Shown here: positions 63,897 through 64,000 of the stretch, piece by piece
Numbering within the stretch: position 1 is the stretch's first letter
Layout: each line of letters begins with the position of its first letter
NCBI RefSeq assembly: GCF_008831285.2
Contig: NC_045150.1
Span: 8,506,001-8,570,000 of the forward strand
Direction: 5' to 3'
DNA length: 64,000 nucleotides
From: Nymphaea colorata
Taxonomy: Eukaryota; Streptophyta; Magnoliopsida; Nymphaeales; Nymphaeaceae
The notes under the pieces: generated by a model
What the model was told of the DNA's origin: nothing
The model's database searches: none
The model's input: the letters and a program-made list of their open reading frames with translations, nothing else
Made by a program: the position numbers and the translations under genes

Positions 63897-64000
63897 GTAA
63901 GTGTTGTTGAAAATTGGCTGATTTCAGCTTATTTTATATGTCTTATGAGCTGTATGATCATTCAGGAAATAAGATGTGCCTCTGATGTTTCTAATGTGTT

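Noticed and set aside
1-64000. CRISPR arrays, phage, operons, riboswitches
   Set aside because: This is plant nuclear DNA. The repeats present are microsatellites, tandem duplications and transposons, none with a CRISPR-like repeat-spacer pattern.

Overview
This is nuclear DNA from a flowering plant. The genes are interrupted by many GT-AG introns, the proteins are plant-specific or plant-like (a nucleobase-ascorbate transporter, an LRR receptor kinase, a plastid membrane protein), there is a plant-type intronless tRNA-Leu(CAA), and the long AT-rich spacers carry transposon relics and microsatellites. I cannot name the species. Introns of 3 kb and genes of 10-12 kb point to a moderately large, repeat-bearing genome.

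Layout from left to right. (1) 1-1030, plus strand: the last exon of an O-fucosyltransferase-type gene, preceded by a broken tandem copy of its own start. Three 175-bp tandem repeats follow. (2) 1717-7286, minus: a complete 14-exon NAT2-type transporter gene (524 codons). (3) 7.3-12.65 kb: spacer. (4) 12655-22461, minus: a complete 8-exon gene for a SAP30-binding/HCNGP-family nuclear protein (474 codons), with two introns over 3 kb. (5) 23625-26022, minus: a complete 2-exon LRR receptor-like kinase (670 codons) whose catalytic aspartate motif is lost. (6) 26.1-41.5 kb: a gene-poor block holding a 1.8-kb TIR element, a 439-bp internally deleted relative of it, a LINE remnant and TCGAGCT-rich repeats. 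(7) 41563-53918, minus: a complete 13-exon gene for a plastid membrane protein of the At5g03900 type (515 codons). (8) 56131-56214, plus: tRNA-Leu(CAA). (9) 56.2-62.4 kb: repeats. (10) 62.43-64 kb, plus: a third copy of the TIR family, followed by one exon of an RRP40 exosome subunit that runs off the right edge.

The four complete protein genes all lie on the minus strand, head to tail, but they share no pathway: membrane transport, nuclear regulation, cell-surface signalling and a plastid membrane function. I found no operon-like or clustered system. I joined the exons of the four complete genes by hand. In each, the phases are consistent across every junction, the total length is a multiple of three, and the product matches its family end to end. 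The most unusual points are the pseudokinase change in the receptor, the tandem duplication that breaks the O-fucosyltransferase exon, the TIR family with a deletion derivative, and a TIR copy upstream of an RRP40 exon whose normal first exon I could not find.
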